Shown: piece after piece, positions 27,751 through 38,150 of the stretch
How the letters are laid out: each line of letters opens with the position of its first letter
Position numbering within the stretch: position 1 is the stretch's first letter
Notes under the pieces: model-generated
The model's database searches: none
Told to the model about the DNA's origin: nothing
The model's input: the letters and a program-made list of their open reading frames with translations, nothing else
Program-made: the position numbers and the translations under genes
Assembly: GCF_002135295.1 (NCBI RefSeq)
Contig: NZ_NEGG01000013.1
Coordinates: 57,359-121,358 of the forward strand
Origin: Acinetobacter sp. ANC 5054
GTDB taxonomy: Bacteria; Pseudomonadota; Gammaproteobacteria; Pseudomonadales; Moraxellaceae
Length of the DNA stretch: 64,000 nt
Direction: 5' to 3'

Positions 27751-28433
27751 GATATGTTCCTGTAATAATATTAGGATTTTTCTGCAACGTAAGGCTAAAA
27801 TCATACCCTCTAATGATTGTTCAGATTTAGAACGCTTCGTTGCGATAGATACAGAGTAGATTGACTAAAAAAATTAATCCAATATCCTGCATTAATTTTC
27901 GGTATTTATTTAAAAAATATGTAGATTAAAGTCGTATTATAATTATTGATCAATATAAATAAGTCATTATTTTTAAATATATTTTTCAATTCCAAAACAC
28001 AAATTTTTCGTATATTTTTCACGCATCACGCTGTTTTATTCTTCATTAGACTTAAGTCGATCTGAGCTTTTCTTTCACAAAAAACAGCATTTTTTACGCC
28101 AATTTTCGAATAATTTACCGATTAAATTGATCGGATTTAGACATCTTAAATCATATGTAAATATGACTTTTCACGTTCTAATGATACTTTTTCCTAAAAT
28201 ATCAATGAAAGAAAAACCCATAAAAAAATCGCTTATATTTTATTCATAATTTCTTTCATCAAATACCTCAAAAATCGTTTTTATTGTTGATGAATTTAGC
28301 TCTAAAAATGATGGATTTAACCGTGTGTTAAACACAAAACTACACCTATTTATTTCATCCATTTTTTACACAAGCCTTAGTAGTTATGGCATAATCAGAT
28401 AAATTTCATGATTTTATTGTCGGTATTTATTTT
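27751..28433. other. Long divergent control region aceA / LysR regulator
   Basis: This 683-base AT-rich region has no supported gene. It must hold both promoters. The CATAAT near 28390 is a plausible -10 for the regulator. I could not identify a convincing LysR box by eye. Confidence 0.55.
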
Positions 28434-29426
28434 ATGAATCTGGAGCGGGTCGACCTCAATCTATTAATTTATCTTGATGTACTTCTACGTGAAAAAAATG
28501 TGACTCGAGCAGCTGAACAATTGGGCGTTACCCAACCAGCAATGAGTAATATTTTGCGACGACTACGTAATTTATTTAACGACCCTTTACTGATTCGTTC
28601 TTCTGAAGGCATGACACCAACAGAACGTGCGCTTGAATTACAACCGCGTATTCGTGATGCTCTTTCTGACCTTTCAATGATTTTGGAACCACGTACTGAG
28701 TTTCGACCTTATACATCGAACCGCGTATTCCGTATCATGACCTCTGACTATGCTGAAGCAACATTGGTGCCACGCTTAGTCAAAGCACTACGCTCCGAAG
28801 CTCCAAATGTTGTTCTCGACTTTTTAACGCCGAGTGACGTGTCTTACCGCGACATGGAACAAGGTAAAGTTGATTTAGCCATTAACCGCTTCAATGAAAT
28901 TCCACAAAGTTTCCACCAAGTTTTGGTTTGGCGTGATAGTTTTTCATGCCTACTCAACAGCAAACACCCTGCTGCCAGTAACCTGAACCTAAAAAGCTAT
29001 TTAGATGCTCAACATATTTGGGTCTCTAAAACAGGTATGGGTGTTGGTTTTGGTGTCAATCCTGAAAAACAAGCAGGTTTAGGTTGGATTGATCAAGCTT
29101 TAGAACGTATTGGCCAAAAGCGTAAAATTTCTGTATTTACGCGTCATTATCAAATGCCTGGTTTACTCGCTGCCAATGTAGATCTTGTTGCAACACTCCC
29201 GACTCGTATTGCACGCCTACAAGCAAAAAGCCAGCAATTGTTGCTTCGTGATCCGCCTTTTTACATTCCAGAATTTGAATTAAAAATGGCATGGTGTCCT
29301 TTACTACATCATCATCCTGCACATCGTTGGTTACGTCAGCTTATTCTTTATGTGGCACGCCAAATGATTGAAGAAGAAAACCGTGAATACTTAATGAATA
29401 ATTCTCAGTTTTCTCAGTATCAGTAA
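28434..29426 (+). CDS. LysR-family transcriptional regulator
   Basis: The 330-residue protein has an N-terminal winged helix-turn-helix (about 4-63; NVTRAAEQLGVTQPAMSNIL followed by RRLRNLF) and a C-terminal ligand-binding domain of the NodD/SyrM-like kind (RVFRIMTSDYAEATLVPRLV; HYQMPGLLAANVDLVATLP). Being divergent from aceA across a long control region, it is a candidate regulator of isocitrate lyase, which is inference from position. The ligand is unknown. A stem-loop terminator follows. Confidence 0.88.
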   Translation: MNLERVDLNLLIYLDVLLREKNVTRAAEQLGVTQPAMSNILRRLRNLFNDPLLIRSSEGMTPTERALELQPRIRDALSDLSMILEPRTEFRPYTSNRVFRIMTSDYAEATLVPRLVKALRSEAPNVVLDFLTPSDVSYRDMEQGKVDLAINRFNEIPQSFHQVLVWRDSFSCLLNSKHPAASNLNLKSYLDAQHIWVSKTGMGVGFGVNPEKQAGLGWIDQALERIGQKRKISVFTRHYQMPGLLAANVDLVATLPTRIARLQAKSQQLLLRDPPFYIPEFELKMAWCPLLHHHPAHRWLRQLILYVARQMIEEENREYLMNNSQFSQYQ

Positions 29427-29474
29427 TTAATTCTTTAATTCCTTATTTTTTCAAGCGTATACTGTCATTATATA

Positions 29475-29508
29475 GGTAGTAGTTAAGACTACTACCTTGC
29501 CCTTTTTT
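29475..29508 (+). terminator. Terminator of the LysR gene
   Basis: The perfect stem GGTAGTAGT / ACTACTACC with loop TAAG is followed by TTGCCCTTTTTT. Confidence 0.75.
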
Positions 29509-29555
29509 GTGTTAGAAATACAGAAAAATAGAATGAATCACAAACAGGTGTATTC

Positions 29556-30884
29556 GTGAGCCTTTTCCAAAATATTGTCATTATTATTCTCCTGATCATT
29601 GGAGCAGGATTTTTATCCTTAACTGAAATTGCCTTGGCAGGGGCACGTAAAGTTAAATTAAAAATTCTTGCTGAATCGGGTGATACCCGTGCACAACGTG
29701 TTTTAGACCTCCAAGCCAACTCTGCTGATTTCTTTGCAGCATCGCAAATTGGTTTAAATGCCGTTGCAATTCTTGGTGGTATTTTGGGTGAAGGGGCTTT
29801 TCGTCCATACTTTCTCGCATTGGTAAATCGCTTCTATCAAGGTCCTTGGACTGAAACGATTGGCTTTACTCTTTCATTTACATTAGTCACTTCACTCTTT
29901 ATTTTATTTGCCGACCTGATGCCTAAGCGCTTGGCAATGATTGCACCAGAAAAAATTGCTGTCGCTGTGATTGACCCGATTCAGATCTTTATCAAGATTT
30001 GTAAGCCTATGGCGTGGGTCATCAATGCGATTGCAAACTTGCTCTTCCGCCTCTTTAAGGTCAATACCACACGCGACGATAACATTACGTTTGATGATAT
30101 TTCAGCGGTGATGGATGCAGGTGCACAAGCAGGTGTTTTACAAAAGCAAGAACATCACTTTATTGAAAATGTATTTGAACTCGAAGAACGTAATGTTCCT
30201 TCCAGTATGACCACACGTGAAAATGTAGTGTATTTCACTTTAAAAGAATCCGAAGCCAGTATTCGTCAGAAATTAGCCGAGTATCCTTATTCTAAGTTCT
30301 TGGTCTGTAGTGAAAATATTGACGATGTGATTGGTTATGTCGACGCTAAAGATATTTTGGTACGGATTTTAAATAATCAGTCCCTATTGCAGTTGAATGA
30401 AAATACCATTCGTAACGTACTCACCATTCCTGACACTCTGACGCTTTCTGAATTGCTCGACCGCTTTCGTTCAACTAAAGAAAAATTTGCTGTGGTTATT
30501 AACGAATATGCTTTAGTGGTTGGTGTGATCACCCTGTCTGACATTATGATTACTGTGATGGGTGATTGGGTAACACCGATCGAAGCCGACCAGCAAATTA
30601 TTAAACGTGATGCCGATTCATGGCTCATCGACGGCAGTACGCCAATCGAGGACCTTAAACATGCTTTAGCGTTGGATGAAATGCCTGATGAGGAAAATTA
30701 TGAAACCCTAGCAGGTTTCATGATGTTCAAATTACGTAAAATCCCTCGTCCTGCTGACTTTGTCACTTTTAATGGCTATAAGTTCGAAGTCGTGGATGTT
30801 GATCACTTTAAAATTGACCAATTATTGGTAACACGTTTACAAGAAGCCTCGCCTGAAGAAAAGACTGAAGAAGAATCGGAATAA
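29556..30884 (+). CDS. CNNM/CorC-family membrane protein with CBS domains
   Basis: The 442-residue protein has an N-terminal DUF21/CNNM membrane domain (about 1-190; LSLTEIALAGARKVKLKILA), two CBS domains (about 210-335) and a CorC/HlyC C-terminal domain (about 350-430; DSWLIDGSTPIEDLKHAL). It resembles the E. coli YtfL/YoaE group, linked to Mg2+/Co2+ homeostasis or membrane stress. It starts at a GTG after an AGG-containing site. A small membrane-protein gene follows 52 bases later and may be co-transcribed. Confidence 0.85.
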   Translation: MSLFQNIVIIILLIIGAGFLSLTEIALAGARKVKLKILAESGDTRAQRVLDLQANSADFFAASQIGLNAVAILGGILGEGAFRPYFLALVNRFYQGPWTETIGFTLSFTLVTSLFILFADLMPKRLAMIAPEKIAVAVIDPIQIFIKICKPMAWVINAIANLLFRLFKVNTTRDDNITFDDISAVMDAGAQAGVLQKQEHHFIENVFELEERNVPSSMTTRENVVYFTLKESEASIRQKLAEYPYSKFLVCSENIDDVIGYVDAKDILVRILNNQSLLQLNENTIRNVLTIPDTLTLSELLDRFRSTKEKFAVVINEYALVVGVITLSDIMITVMGDWVTPIEADQQIIKRDADSWLIDGSTPIEDLKHALALDEMPDEENYETLAGFMMFKLRKIPRPADFVTFNGYKFEVVDVDHFKIDQLLVTRLQEASPEEKTEEESE

Positions 30885-30936
30885 TTCCATTCTTCTCACT
30901 ACATTAAAATTTATAATAAAAAAATAGAGTCAAAAC

Positions 30937-31218
30937 ATGAATATATCTGCGCTACTCGGCTGTTTAAGTTTTTATTCAGCCTTATATTTAATCTATTTCT
31001 TTTTTGCTGAACAAAAAAATCCTTTATTGTTACTGGCAGCAGTCGCTTTACTCATTCTAACTGTCTATATCGTTCCTAATCCTCAGCATGAGCGTCGGCG
31101 TAGGAGTTTTAATGATACGCTAAACTTTGAAACCTATTTTACATGGCCGTTATGGACCTATTGGCGTATGTTTATCTACCCAGTTCGCTGGCTCCTTTCT
31201 TATTTTTACCGCGATTAA
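30937..31218 (+). CDS. Small membrane protein of unknown function
   Basis: This 93-residue protein has two hydrophobic helices (about 5-25 and 28-46), a basic segment (HERRRRSF) and an aromatic C-terminus (TYFTWPLWTYWRMFIYPVRW). I do not recognise the family. It lies close behind the CNNM/CorC gene and just before a terminator, so it is probably the last gene of that transcript. Positive charges after the second helix place that part in the cytoplasm. Confidence 0.65.
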   Translation: MNISALLGCLSFYSALYLIYFFFAEQKNPLLLLAAVALLILTVYIVPNPQHERRRRSFNDTLNFETYFTWPLWTYWRMFIYPVRWLLSYFYRD

Positions 31219-31245
31219 AAAAAAGCACCATTCGGTGCTTTTTTA
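31216..31245. terminator. Bidirectional terminator
   Basis: AAAAAAGCACC and GGTGCTTTTTT pair with an ATTC loop, directly after the small membrane protein and before the converging gene's stop. Confidence 0.9.
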
Positions 31246-31254
31246 TTGATGATT

Positions 31255-31761
31255 TTAATGTTTTGAAATTAAGGCATCTAACACTGCTTCATAATGAATA
31301 CGGATGTCATCTTCTAAAATTTTGTAAACATTATCAAACTGAACCATTGGCCAACCTTCTTTCCAAAATGGGAAAATATTATGCAGATCATGCGTAACAG
31401 TTGCATCTTCACGCGTAATCGCTTGTGAAACTTGAGCCAACACTTGTGCCGTTTCAGCACCATCAATTGCAAGATAATCAATTCCGCGTACTTTAAGAAT
31501 ACGAATACGGTCTTTTTTATAACGAATTTTTTTACTCTGACCTTCATTCAAACCTAAAGCCAAAGTGACTGCTTCTACAAATTTTTCTTCAAATGCATGA
31601 TTTAAGCAGACTAAGGCTTGTTTATGCGATTCTTGACGACCTGCTTTTCCCCCGCTACGAATCACTTCTTGTGCTTCTGTATTTAATTCATCAGATTTCA
31701 TTGACTGAAGAATGTCTAAAATTTCGATATCGCTTAAATCTGCAGGAGATTGATCAGTCAT
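31255..31761 (-). CDS. Hypothetical cytoplasmic protein
   Basis: The protein has 168 residues if started at the ATG at 31761 (MTDQSPADLSDIEILDIL), which follows ATAGGCAG. An earlier start at 31806 would add 15 residues. It is acidic and soluble, with HKQALVCLNHAFEEKFVEAV, GIDYLAIDGAETAQVLAQVS and a C-terminal HYEAVLDALISKH. There are no membrane segments or motifs I can name. It stands alone between a terminator and a divergent membrane-protein gene. Codon use is like its neighbours. Confidence 0.65.
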   Translation of the reverse strand: MTDQSPADLSDIEILDILQSMKSDELNTEAQEVIRSGGKAGRQESHKQALVCLNHAFEEKFVEAVTLALGLNEGQSKKIRYKKDRIRILKVRGIDYLAIDGAETAQVLAQVSQAITREDATVTHDLHNIFPFWKEGWPMVQFDNVYKILEDDIRIHYEAVLDALISKH

Positions 31762-31955
31762 AAACTGCCTATAAATGGGGAATAATTTAGTCATATATTT
31801 TCGCATAAATGCGAGACGAAAACTGCTATTGCTTCATCAGAATTATATAAAGCATGGCTAATGATCAGATTTCCAACATTATTTTTTAAATTTTTTCTGC
31901 CATTTTGGTTCAAATCCACTATATTACGTTGACGCTCAAATACACTGATCAGCAT

Positions 31956-32687
31956 ATGGCTCAAAATAAACAGGCTGCGCTTTATCTTCAACAGTTAAAA
32001 CAGCAATATCCTGCTGCTTTTAAACGCAATTATCTATTCTATAGCCAACTCAAAACCAAAGGCATCTTAGATGAATTAAAAGAGCTATTGCCATGGATAT
32101 TAGCAGCGATGATCTTTGTATCGTTCAGTATGATGATTGGTCAGGCAATTGAAACTTACTTTCCCAATATGAGTGACTTTCGGGCACATGGTATTGCTGT
32201 ATTAAGCATCATGCTTTTTTTTATGTTAATTGTTCCCCTCGTGATCAAACAAATTAAACATAGTTCGATCTCACTGTATCAAAGCTTAAAGAACACCCCT
32301 TTTAAATTAGCCATTGTTATTCTCTTACAACTTCTGAACATTGCATTTTTACAAAGTACCTTTGTGCAATCGGTATTATTTTTCTTCGCTTTAAGCTTTG
32401 GTTTTGTTCGTTTCTATAAAGAAAATTTATTTAAAAGCGATAGTAACAGTGAGCAGTATTATTTTTTACAGGAAACGCGACGGATCTGTTATTGGTCATA
32501 TAAACAAATGCTAAAAGCCAAACTTCAGCTTAAAGTTTGCAACGCACATAGTCTCGAATATAAGTCTCTTTCTGAACAATTGACGCATTTTCAAAATTTA
32601 CATATTCAAATGCTCAACCAAGAGCATCAATTATGTAAAAAATTAAAGCATCACAATATTGAAAATTACCTCGATGAGTTACTCTAA
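31956..32687 (+). CDS. Membrane protein, paralogue of the one at 33040
   Basis: The protein has about 243 residues from the ATG at 31956 (MAQNKQAALYLQQLKQQYPA). Four to five hydrophobic helices lie between residues 45 and 165 (LLPWILAAMIFVSFSMMIGQ, SIMLFFMLIVPLVI). A cytoplasmic C-terminal helical region follows, with LFKSDSNSEQYYFLQETRRI and CYWSYKQMLKA. This end resembles LFKLDSRAVDRVRLQKIRQL and SYWALKQSQKKA in the gene on the other side of tRNA-Leu. The family is unknown to me. The two may come from an old duplication. Confidence 0.65.
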   Translation: MAQNKQAALYLQQLKQQYPAAFKRNYLFYSQLKTKGILDELKELLPWILAAMIFVSFSMMIGQAIETYFPNMSDFRAHGIAVLSIMLFFMLIVPLVIKQIKHSSISLYQSLKNTPFKLAIVILLQLLNIAFLQSTFVQSVLFFFALSFGFVRFYKENLFKSDSNSEQYYFLQETRRICYWSYKQMLKAKLQLKVCNAHSLEYKSLSEQLTHFQNLHIQMLNQEHQLCKKLKHHNIENYLDELL

Positions 32688-32826
32688 GACGCTTTTTAAT
32701 TTTAATTTCTTTAATTTTAATGACTGCAATTATTTCTTAAGTTCTGTTCTAAGTCATCAAATGATCTAAATCTTAAACATATACGCATGAATTGATTGAA
32801 ATTAAAACAAATACAATCAAATAGAC

Positions 32827-32855
32827 TTGCCAAGTTTCAAACTGTCCTCTATTAT
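32827..32855 (+). promoter_or_regulatory. Promoter of tRNA-Leu
   Basis: TTGCCA (32827-32832), a 17-base spacer and TATTAT (32850-32855) place the start about 3-4 bases before the mature tRNA, so almost no leader is transcribed. Confidence 0.7.
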
Positions 32856-32864
32856 TGCGCTCAT

Positions 32865-32950
32865 GCCCGAGTGGTGAAATCGGTAGACACAGGGGATTTA
32901 AAATCCCCCGCCCACAAAGCGTGCCAGTTCGAGTCTGGCCTCGGGCACCA
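32865..32950 (+). tRNA. tRNA-Leu (anticodon TAA)
   Basis: This 86-base class II tRNA has acceptor GCCCGAG / CTCGGGC, the anticodon loop TTTAAAA in the stem GGGGA/TCCCC giving TAA, a long variable arm, T loop TTCGAGT and an encoded CCA. It reads UUA. Confidence 0.96.
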
Positions 32951-32981
32951 TTCTTATTTTATGTAAGATGGTGTATAAAAG

Positions 32982-33006
32982 AACCCAGCAATTTGCTGGT
33001 TTTTTT
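32982..33006 (+). terminator. Terminator of tRNA-Leu
   Basis: The stem ACCCAGCA / TGCTGGT closes over a few bases and is followed by seven T. Confidence 0.8.
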
Positions 33007-33039
33007 ATGCCTAAAATTTAATAAATATACCGTCTATAC

Positions 33040-33720
33040 ATGTCAGAATTTCCTAAATTTGATTTACAGCATATACAGCTCAAACATCCTGAAGCTTTTT
33101 TTCAGCGCTTAAACTATAGTTTTTTTAAAGTTACAGGCCTAAGCCCAACGACCAGTTTACTTCTACAAAGTATGCTTGCGATCTGTCTGTATGCACTGTT
33201 TTGCACTTTACTGGGTATTTTACTGTCTCATTTTATTGCACTCTCAACTCCTACACATATTATTGATGCAGGTATTTTAGCCAGTATTCCTCTTATCTAT
33301 CTTTTCGTTATATTTGCCTATTATCAAGCGAAATATAGTGCGCAAAGCCTAACCAAGCGTTTACAGTATTTGTTATATCTTTTATTAGGGCTAAGTTTTG
33401 TACTCGCATGGAATCTAAAATTCTATGTTTCAGATCTAATCAATTTTACTTGTCTATTTATTCTGTATATCAGCATGTTTTGCATCTTGTTCACGGAAGG
33501 CCTATTTAAATTAGATAGCCGTGCTGTAGATCGTGTACGCCTTCAAAAAATTCGGCAATTATCTTATTGGGCATTAAAACAATCTCAGAAAAAAGCATTA
33601 GATGCGCAGCAAGCCTACTATTTTAATCAATTGCATTTGCAAGCAATGCAAGAAGAACAAAAACTGGTTCAACGAATACGCTATAACTCAGTTTCAGATT
33701 TTTTTCAGTCAGAAGAATAA
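33040..33720 (+). CDS. Membrane protein, paralogue of the one at 31956
   Basis: This 226-residue protein has four hydrophobic helices at about residues 42-65, 75-95, 105-125 and 130-152. A charged C-terminal helical region contains LFKLDSRAVDRVRLQKIRQL and SYWALKQSQKKALDAQQAYY, like its paralogue upstream of tRNA-Leu. The start follows the tRNA terminator by about 30 bases without a strong ribosome site. Function unknown. No enzymatic motif is visible. Confidence 0.65.
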   Translation: MSEFPKFDLQHIQLKHPEAFFQRLNYSFFKVTGLSPTTSLLLQSMLAICLYALFCTLLGILLSHFIALSTPTHIIDAGILASIPLIYLFVIFAYYQAKYSAQSLTKRLQYLLYLLLGLSFVLAWNLKFYVSDLINFTCLFILYISMFCILFTEGLFKLDSRAVDRVRLQKIRQLSYWALKQSQKKALDAQQAYYFNQLHLQAMQEEQKLVQRIRYNSVSDFFQSEE

Positions 33721-33745
33721 CCATGCCAAATGAAAGTTCAAGCAT

Positions 33746-33773
33746 AAAAAAGCCCTGAATCATCAGGGCTTTA
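33746..33773. terminator. Bidirectional terminator
   Basis: The stem AGCCCTGA / TCAGGGCT with ATCA loop and flanking A and T runs lies between two converging genes. Confidence 0.8.
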
Positions 33774-33784
33774 AGTATTAGAAT

Positions 33785-34099
33785 TTACCACTCGCGATTT
33801 GCGACCAATTCTTCCATTTCTATATCCATATAACCTTCATCTTGCAAAATCATCATCATTGCTTCAGCAATATAATCGGCAGCAGTGTCATCCAGTGATG
33901 AATCAAGGTCCTCAAATTGAGGCTTCATCTTATTCAGTAGAGCTACAGTTTCATTAGCAAAATGATAGATATCAGTTGTGCTTAAGTCCGTTTTCGCGAC
34001 TTTTTTTGCAAACTGAATGACCATCAACTTTACCTCTGCAACCAAAATATCTGGGTAATATTCATCATCAAACATTGGTAGCAGTAAATCTGCAAACAT
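33785..34099 (-). CDS. DUF5713 family protein
   Basis: This 104-residue acidic protein with MFDDEYYPDILVAEVKLMVI near the start and EELVANREW at the end fits my memory of the DUF5713 pattern (an EDDYFPD-like start and an EELI..R.W end). It has no signal or membrane segment. The family has no assigned function. It is a single gene with a terminator. The 200 bases upstream hold nothing else I can support. Confidence 0.7.
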   Translation of the reverse strand: MFADLLLPMFDDEYYPDILVAEVKLMVIQFAKKVAKTDLSTTDIYHFANETVALLNKMKPQFEDLDSSLDDTAADYIAEAMMMILQDEGYMDIEMEELVANREW

Positions 34100-34299
34100 A
34101 CGAAACTCTACAACATAATTAATTTGGTTCGCCTATATAACACAAACACAACAATTCGCCAAATTTATCACGATCACATTACCTTTTTTATAGCTAATGC
34201 CTAGGGTTGAATAAAATTCAGCAATGCAAAGCTGGATACGACAAAACTATGTTTGAAACTAATTTCAAAGATTTCAATAAATATGATTCCATAACATAT

Positions 34300-35151
34300 T
34301 TAGGCGAGTTGCATCGCTTTCCAAACTTTGATGGCATCGGACATTGCTTTCACATCATGTGCACGCACCATGCTTGCACCTTGCTGAATACTAAACATAT
34401 GAGCTGCGACAGAACCTACTGCACGGTTTTTTGCATCTACACCATCCAAAGCTTCACCAATAAAACGCTTCCGCGACAAAGCTGAGAGAATTGGATAGCC
34501 CATGCGATTTAGCTGGTGAAATTGCTGTAAAAGTTTGAAATTTTGCTGTGCATTTTTGGCAAAACCAAAACCAGGATCAATCATAATATTTTCACTACGC
34601 ACACCTGCATCAAGAGCATCATCTATTCGTGCCTGTAGCTCTGTGATCACATCTTCGACCACATCATCATACTGATCTAAATTGTTCATGGTGGTTGGTT
34701 CACCGCGCATATGCATAATGATAATGGGTATGTCTAACTCAGCAGCAGTTTCTAACGCTTTAGGCTTGGTGAGTGCTCTCACATCATTCCAAATATGTGC
34801 ACCCGCCTTTACAGCCGCCCAAATGACTTCTGGCTGCGAGGTATCAATAGAAATCACTACATCATGTTCAGCGAGCGCCTTAACCACTGGCACCACACGA
34901 CGAATTTCTTCTTCTACACTGACCGCCGTAGCACCTGGACGTGTAGATTCCCCACCGACATCAATTACAGTTGCTCCATCTGCGATCATTTGTAATGCAT
35001 GTTTTACAGCTTGGTCTTTACCGTTGTGTTGACCACCATCACTAAATGAATCTGGGGTCACATTTAAAATTCCCATAATCTGAGGCTGTGACAAATCAAG
35101 CTGTATCTGTCCACAGTTAAGAATCTTATTGGGTAAAGCCATTAATTTCAT
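34300..35151 (-). CDS. folP: Dihydropteroate synthase
   Basis: This 283-residue TIM-barrel enzyme has both family signatures, IMGILNVTPDSFSDGG and VIDVGGESTRPGA, and SALSRKRFIGEAL near the end, with the Ser-Arg-Lys that bind pterin phosphate and p-aminobenzoate. It joins dihydropterin pyrophosphate to p-aminobenzoate in folate synthesis and is the sulfonamide target. I see no insertion typical of resistant forms. It lies downstream of ftsH in the same direction, as in many Gammaproteobacteria, but a terminator-like hairpin separates them. Confidence 0.96.
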   Translation of the reverse strand: MKLMALPNKILNCGQIQLDLSQPQIMGILNVTPDSFSDGGQHNGKDQAVKHALQMIADGATVIDVGGESTRPGATAVSVEEEIRRVVPVVKALAEHDVVISIDTSQPEVIWAAVKAGAHIWNDVRALTKPKALETAAELDIPIIIMHMRGEPTTMNNLDQYDDVVEDVITELQARIDDALDAGVRSENIMIDPGFGFAKNAQQNFKLLQQFHQLNRMGYPILSALSRKRFIGEALDGVDAKNRAVGSVAAHMFSIQQGASMVRAHDVKAMSDAIKVWKAMQLA

Positions 35152-35240
35152 ATCAACACGTCCTGCATTACATCCACACTATCTTAACCGTTCATACAAA
35201 TTTTTAATTATTGAATTCAGCAAAATTTCCAATACACATA

Positions 35241-35262
35241 AAAAACCACCCGAAGGTGGTTT
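35241..35262 (-). terminator. Terminator of ftsH
   Basis: The stem AACCACC / GGTGGTT with loop CGAA has an A-run before it that becomes a T-run on the minus strand, close behind the ftsH stop. Confidence 0.75.
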
Positions 35263-35270
35263 TAAAGTTC

Positions 35271-37202
35271 TTAAGCTTTAGGTAACGATGGTAATGGTGG
35301 TGGAACATCAGGACCATCAGTTGGTGTAACATCGATTACTGGATTTTCAGCAATGTACACTTTTGGAGGTTGAGGTTCACGACCTTCCATAATGTCGCGA
35401 ATTTGATCACGATCAATAGTTTCCCATTCAAGCAACGCTTTTACCATGGCATGTGCGATGTCTTTGTTATTTTCAAGAATATCGCGAGCAACTTTATACT
35501 GCTCATCTAAAATACGGCGAACTTCACGATCAACTTCAAGCTGAGTTGTTTCAGAAATCACGCGACTTCCTAATCCACCCATGAATGATTGCTGTTGATC
35601 ATCTTCGTAAACCATTACGCCCATTTTGTCGGACATACCGTATTTAGTCACCATGGCACGTGCCATTTTAGTTGCACGTTCAAAGTCGTTTGAAGCACCC
35701 GTTGACATTTGGTTAATGAACACTTCTTCAGCGATACGACCACCAAACAAGATCGAAAGTTCATTCAACATTTTGTCTTTATAATGGCTAGTTTGGTCGT
35801 GTTCAGGCAACTGCCATGTCACACCCAACGCCCAACCACGTGGCATAATCGTAACTTTATGCACTGGATCTGTGCCCGGCAAGATTTCAGCAACGATCGC
35901 ATGACCCGCTTCATGGTAAGCTGTAGCACGACGTTCTTCTTCACGAATCACCATCGATTTACGTTCAGGACCCATATACAACTTGTCTTTAGCATCTTCA
36001 AAATCATGCATATCGACAGTGTTTTTGTTACGACGTGCAGCAAACAATGCCGCTTCGTTTACAAGGTTCGCCAATTGTGCACCAGAGAAGCCCGGTGTAC
36101 CACGCGCCAATACTTTTACATCAACACCTGTCACTGAAGGTAATTTTTTCAAATGCACATTCAGAATTTGCTCACGGCCTTTAATGTCTGGTAATGAAAC
36201 CATTACTTGACGGTCAAAACGACCTGGACGAAGTAACGCTTTATCTAATACGTCAGCACGGTTTGTTGCCGCAATAACGATAATCCCTTCATTGCCTTCA
36301 AAACCATCCATTTCAACCAACATTTGGTTTAATGTTTGCTCACGCTCATCATTACCACCACCAGTACCTGAACCACGATGGCGACCTACAGCATCAATCT
36401 CGTCAATGAAGATGATACATGGTGCATGACGTTTTGCTTGTTCAAACATGTCACGGACACGAGACGCACCCACACCCACGAACATTTCAACAAAGTCAGA
36501 ACCAGAAATACTAAAGAATGGAACTTTCGCTTCACCAGCAATGGCTTTCGCAAGTAAAGTTTTACCTGTACCTGGAGGACCAACCATTAACACGCCTTTC
36601 GGAATGCTAGCACCAAGTCGTTTGAACTTAGATGGATCTTTTAAGAAATCTACAATTTCAACGACTTCTTGTTTTGCTTCATCGCAGCCCGCAACATCTG
36701 TAAATGTTACTTTGATTTGGTCTTCAGACAGCATTTTTGCTTTTGACTTACCAAAACTCATTGGGCCGTTCTTACCACCAGCTCCACCACCCATGTTACG
36801 CATAAAGAACATGAATAACAGAATGATTAAAAGAACAGGGAAACTTGCAATCAGAAGTTGCATCAAAATACTTTGACGTTGCGGTGCAGTACCTTCAACA
36901 ACAACATTGTTCTTGATCAGGTTCGGCATAAGTTCAGGATCTTGAACCGCAGGACGGATACTCTCAAACTCAGAACCGTTTGATTTTTCGCCACGAATTC
37001 TTTCGCCATCAATGGTGACTTGTTTAATCTGACCCGCATTTACGGCTGCCACGAACTCAGAATAGTTCATCGCGGTCGGTTGATTGCGGTCACTGACGTT
37101 GCTGAAGATTAAAACCAGCACGCCTAGGATAACCAGCCACAACACGGCATTCTTAAAAAGATCGCTCAAAGCTTTATTCCCATTTCTATCTAATTCGTTC
37201 AT
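35271..37202 (-). CDS. ftsH: ATP-dependent membrane zinc protease FtsH
   Basis: The protein has about 643 residues. Membrane helix 1 (about 20-36), a periplasmic loop and helix 2 (about 115-135) are followed by an AAA+ domain. That domain holds Walker A GPPGTGKT (about 208-215), [11 protein letters not shown] and the second region of homology [19 protein letters not shown]. The protease domain carries HEAGH (about 430-434). A Pro-rich C-terminus ends the protein. It degrades misfolded membrane proteins and regulators such as LpxC and sigma-32 in relatives. The ATG at 37202 is used here; a GTG two codons earlier is also possible. It follows rlmE, as in E. coli. Confidence 0.96.
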   Translation of the reverse strand: MNELDRNGNKALSDLFKNAVLWLVILGVLVLIFSNVSDRNQPTAMNYSEFVAAVNAGQIKQVTIDGERIRGEKSNGSEFESIRPAVQDPELMPNLIKNNVVVEGTAPQRQSILMQLLIASFPVLLIILLFMFFMRNMGGGAGGKNGPMSFGKSKAKMLSEDQIKVTFTDVAGCDEAKQEVVEIVDFLKDPSKFKRLGASIPKGVLMVGPPGTGKTLLAKAIAGEAKVPFFSISGSDFVEMFVGVGASRVRDMFEQAKRHAPCIIFIDEIDAVGRHRGSGTGGGNDEREQTLNQMLVEMDGFEGNEGIIVIAATNRADVLDKALLRPGRFDRQVMVSLPDIKGREQILNVHLKKLPSVTGVDVKVLARGTPGFSGAQLANLVNEAALFAARRNKNTVDMHDFEDAKDKLYMGPERKSMVIREEERRATAYHEAGHAIVAEILPGTDPVHKVTIMPRGWALGVTWQLPEHDQTSHYKDKMLNELSILFGGRIAEEVFINQMSTGASNDFERATKMARAMVTKYGMSDKMGVMVYEDDQQQSFMGGLGSRVISETTQLEVDREVRRILDEQYKVARDILENNKDIAHAMVKALLEWETIDRDQIRDIMEGREPQPPKVYIAENPVIDVTPTDGPDVPPPLPSLPKA

Positions 37203-37304
37203 TCCCACTAGGTGGGTGACTCTAATACTTACGCTGCAGAGTAGCTTCGCAATAAATTAAAAACGTACAAAATGCACAATTTTTAACGAGTTGGCAAGTA
37301 AACT

Positions 37305-37955
37305 TTACTTGAAAGCTTTCTTACGTCCCTGCCCAATCAAAAACACTTCTTTTGAACGAGCACGTGAAGCCGCCGGTTTTGCTGTTTTTAGTACATCAAA
37401 TGTATCTACAACCTGCTTACGGTACTCATCAAATCCAATACCTTGGAACACTTTCACAACAAACTGGCCATTTGGTCCTAAAACCTTTTGAGCAAAGTCG
37501 ATTGCCAATTCACAAAGATAGATTTGACGTGGTTGATCTACAGCCTTATTACCTGATGTATTGGGGGCCATATCTGAAATTACAACGTCTACAGTCCTTC
37601 CATCTAAAATATTTAACAATTTATCGAACACTTCTTGTTCACGAAAGTCACCTTGCAAGAAGGTTACATCGGGTAAAGCGTCCATTGGTAAAATATCAGA
37701 TGCAATGACCAAACCTTTATCGCCTACGAGCTTACCAGCGATTTGTGACCAACTTCCAGGTGCTGCCCCTAAGTCAACCACAGTCATACCAGGTTTAATC
37801 AATTTGTATTTTTCTTGAATTTCAAGAAGTTTATAAGCAGCACGCGCACGATATCCTTCCTTTTGTGCTTTTTTCACAAAGGGGTCATCAAGATGCTCAC
37901 GCATCCAGTCACGACTACTTTTGGATAATTTCTGATTGGTAATGCGGGTAGCCAT
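37305..37955 (-). CDS. rlmE: 23S rRNA 2'-O-methyltransferase RlmE (FtsJ)
   Basis: This 216-residue Rossmann methyltransferase has the SAM motif [16 protein letters not shown] and the catalytic Lys-Asp-Lys-Glu set spread through [26 protein letters not shown] and the C-terminal [12 protein letters not shown]. It methylates U2552 of 23S rRNA, a late step in 50S assembly. It precedes ftsH by about 100 bases and diverges from yhbY, the arrangement known from E. coli. Confidence 0.96.
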   Translation of the reverse strand: MATRITNQKLSKSSRDWMREHLDDPFVKKAQKEGYRARAAYKLLEIQEKYKLIKPGMTVVDLGAAPGSWSQIAGKLVGDKGLVIASDILPMDALPDVTFLQGDFREQEVFDKLLNILDGRTVDVVISDMAPNTSGNKAVDQPRQIYLCELAIDFAQKVLGPNGQFVVKVFQGIGFDEYRKQVVDTFDVLKTAKPAASRARSKEVFLIGQGRKKAFK

Positions 37956-38150
37956 AACTCTCTAAATAAAAATAACTTCTCAATCCTGATTGTACGTTAA
38001 ATTACATCCATTTGCAGTAGACATGTGTATCTAAAAAGCATCTTAAATCATGTTTTTTTCAATTATCTTCATCGAGAAAATTCGGATTAATTACAGCGCT
38101 TCAACTTTGCTTTTGCTATACTAGGTCGTTTTTAAAATTAGGTTATATTT

